Source: an uncultured Lachnospiraceae bacterium (lineage in GTDB: Bacteria > Bacillota > Clostridia > Lachnospirales > Lachnospiraceae). Taken from it: a stretch of DNA of 5,822 nt. Below, piece by piece: positions 4,898 through 5,822 of this stretch (position 1 is its first letter; each line of letters starts with the position of its first letter). A model generated the notes under the pieces. The model had not been told where the DNA came from and ran no database searches. It saw nothing but the letters and a program-made list of their open reading frames with translations. A program made the translations under genes and the position numbers. Location: assembly GCA_947565255.1 (NCBI GenBank), contig CANOFI010000153.1, positions 1 through 5,822 of the forward strand, in the 5' to 3' direction.

Positions 4898-5822
4898 TTA
4901 AACCGGATAGGCACCATTGGCCTTATCTGCGGCAGAGCCGTCAATTCCGGTCTGCTGTGCTTCCCTGTATTCAAAGAAATCCTTTGCAACCTGCGGGAAC
5001 AATGCATAGGTCAGAACATCCTCATCCTGCTGCTTCCACGGTGCAATTTCCTTCTCCAATTTTTCTAATTCCGGTTCTATCAAATCAGCCGGACGACAGG
5101 TAATCGGCTTCTTATCTCCGATACATTTTTTCTGCACTTCCTTGTTAAACGGCTTAATCGTTGCGCCGTATTCACCCGAAAGAACGCCCTTAGTCTCCTT
5201 CGTAACCATCTTGTAGCGCTCACCCATCAGCACGTTAAACACAGCCTGCGTACCGACAATCTGTGAGGACGGCGTAACAAGCGGCGGCTCCCCAAGGTCT
5301 TTTCGCACCCGCGGAACCTCCTCAAGCACTTCATAATATTTATCCTCCGCATTCTGCTCCTTTAACTGGGAGGTCAGATTGGATAACATTCCGCCCGGAA
5401 CCTGATACAGTAAGGTCTTAATATTCACTCCCAGGTTCTTCGGATTCAGCAGGCCGCTCGCCAGCGCCTCATCACGAATCGGCCGGAAATAATCCGCAAT
5501 CTCTGCTAAAAGGTTCTGGTCAAATCCGGTGTCATATGGCGTGCCCTTAAATGTCTCAACCATAACTTCGGTAGCCGGCTGGCTTGTTCCGAGCGCAAAC
5601 GGAGACATCGCTGTATCAATAACATCCACACCTGCTTCCACTGCCTTCATATAGGTCATGGACGCAACCCCGGAGGTGTAGTGCGTATGTAACTGAATCG
5701 GAATACTAACCACCTTCTTTAATTCGGAAATCAGCTCTGTTGCCTTATACGGAAGGAGCAGGCCTGCCATATCTTTTTCTGCTTTAATTTCTATATTCAA
5801 TTTCTTTTTTCCTTTACATAAT
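4898..5822 (-). CDS. oadA: Oxaloacetate decarboxylase / pyruvate carboxylase carboxyltransferase subunit, 5'-truncated
   Basis: Carboxyltransferase subunit of a biotin-dependent enzyme that moves CO2 between carboxybiotin and pyruvate/oxaloacetate. From KDMAGLLLPYKATEL onward it is typical of clostridial OadA/PycB. Counting from the TTG at 5800, K9 aligns with the lysine that is carbamylated in relatives, and HTH (H38, H40) are metal ligands. TAMSPFALGTSQP, YQVPGGMLSNL, EEVPRVRKDLGEPPLVTPSSQIVGTQAV-type segments, KPITCRPADL and DVLTYALFPQVA follow. The protein ends NGAYPV with no biotinyl domain, as in systems with a separate carrier protein. About 170 N-terminal residues of the family, including the DTTLRDAHQS region, are missing. 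The frame stays open to the window edge through unrelated AT-rich sequence (LCKGKKKLNIEIKAE). The TTG at 5800 is probably not a real start; the gene is best treated as partial. The decarboxylase and carboxylase roles cannot be separated without the partner genes. Confidence 0.9.
   Translation of the reverse strand, partial: LCKGKKKLNIEIKAEKDMAGLLLPYKATELISELKKVVSIPIQLHTHYTSGVASMTYMKAVEAGVDVIDTAMSPFALGTSQPATEVMVETFKGTPYDTGFDQNLLAEIADYFRPIRDEALASGLLNPKNLGVNIKTLLYQVPGGMLSNLTSQLKEQNAEDKYYEVLEEVPRVRKDLGEPPLVTPSSQIVGTQAVFNVLMGERYKMVTKETKGVLSGEYGATIKPFNKEVQKKCIGDKKPITCRPADLIEPELEKLEKEIAPWKQQDEDVLTYALFPQVAKDFFEYREAQQTGIDGSAADKANGAYPV
5774..5822 (-). other. Foreign AT-rich segment joined to oadA at the contig edge
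   Basis: In OadA proteins the sequence before KDMAGLLL is ADSICI or close to it. Here it is LCKGKKKLNIEIKAE, lysine-rich and unlike the family. G+C over these bases is about 20% by eye count, against roughly half in the oadA bases just downstream. The change falls at the KDM codons, where both sides can share bases. An assembly artefact at the contig end is likely; a true 5' truncation is less so. Confidence 0.55.

Noticed and set aside
4735..5007. A 90-codon minus-strand frame spanning the oadA end, the hairpin and the regulator start
   Set aside because: It overlaps two well-recognised genes in another frame and passes through the terminator hairpin; no homology is apparent.

Overview
The window looks like a 5.8 kb contig from an anaerobic gut Clostridium relative, most likely Lachnospiraceae (Bacillota). 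This is judged from protein recognition only: a stand-alone oxaloacetate decarboxylase/pyruvate carboxylase alpha subunit ending in a typical NGAYPV tail, an MurR/RpiR regulator overlapping a HI0933/YhiN-type flavoprotein, and the order cmk - ispH - ribosomal S1-like gene. All genes lie on the minus strand, so transcription runs from high to low coordinates.

Layout in transcription order. At 5822-4898 is the C-terminal two thirds of an OadA/PycB carboxyltransferase. Its N-terminal part is missing; a very AT-rich stretch of about 45 bp that does not belong to the family takes its place at the contig edge. A GC-rich hairpin with a short T run (4887-4855) follows the stop codon. Next come an RpiR-type regulator (4835-3927, best start a TTG) and an FAD/NAD(P) oxidoreductase (3934-2627), overlapping by 8 nt. 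A spacer of 140 nt carries an imperfect 25 bp direct repeat, two small hairpins and a -10 box. Then comes a compact housekeeping operon: cmk (2486-1821), ispH (1816-968, 4 nt downstream) and the start of an S1-domain protein (from 984, overlapping the end of ispH by 17 nt).

The S1 gene is not intact. After about 80 codons its frame runs directly into the N-terminal catalytic half of a cardiolipin synthase, including a full first HKD motif. That sequence in turn breaks off at about position 50 and is replaced by a third, unidentified sequence. The window therefore shows three abrupt joins (about 45-57, 738-757 and 5772-5780), two of them next to the ends. Each falls where the flanking sequences could share a few bases or codons. 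The simplest explanation is chimeric assembly at the contig ends. Real recombination, or a genuine S1-cardiolipin synthase fusion, cannot be excluded from sequence alone.

The central 4.8 kb (about 970-5770) is coherent and ordinary: a CMP kinase, an isoprenoid-pathway reductase and the start of a translation protein as one operon, preceded by a sugar-phosphate-type regulator paired with a flavoprotein. I see no convincing undescribed defence, mobile or RNA system. The most unusual items are the chimeric ORF, the spacer repeat and the terminator-like hairpin placed just before the regulator's start codon.
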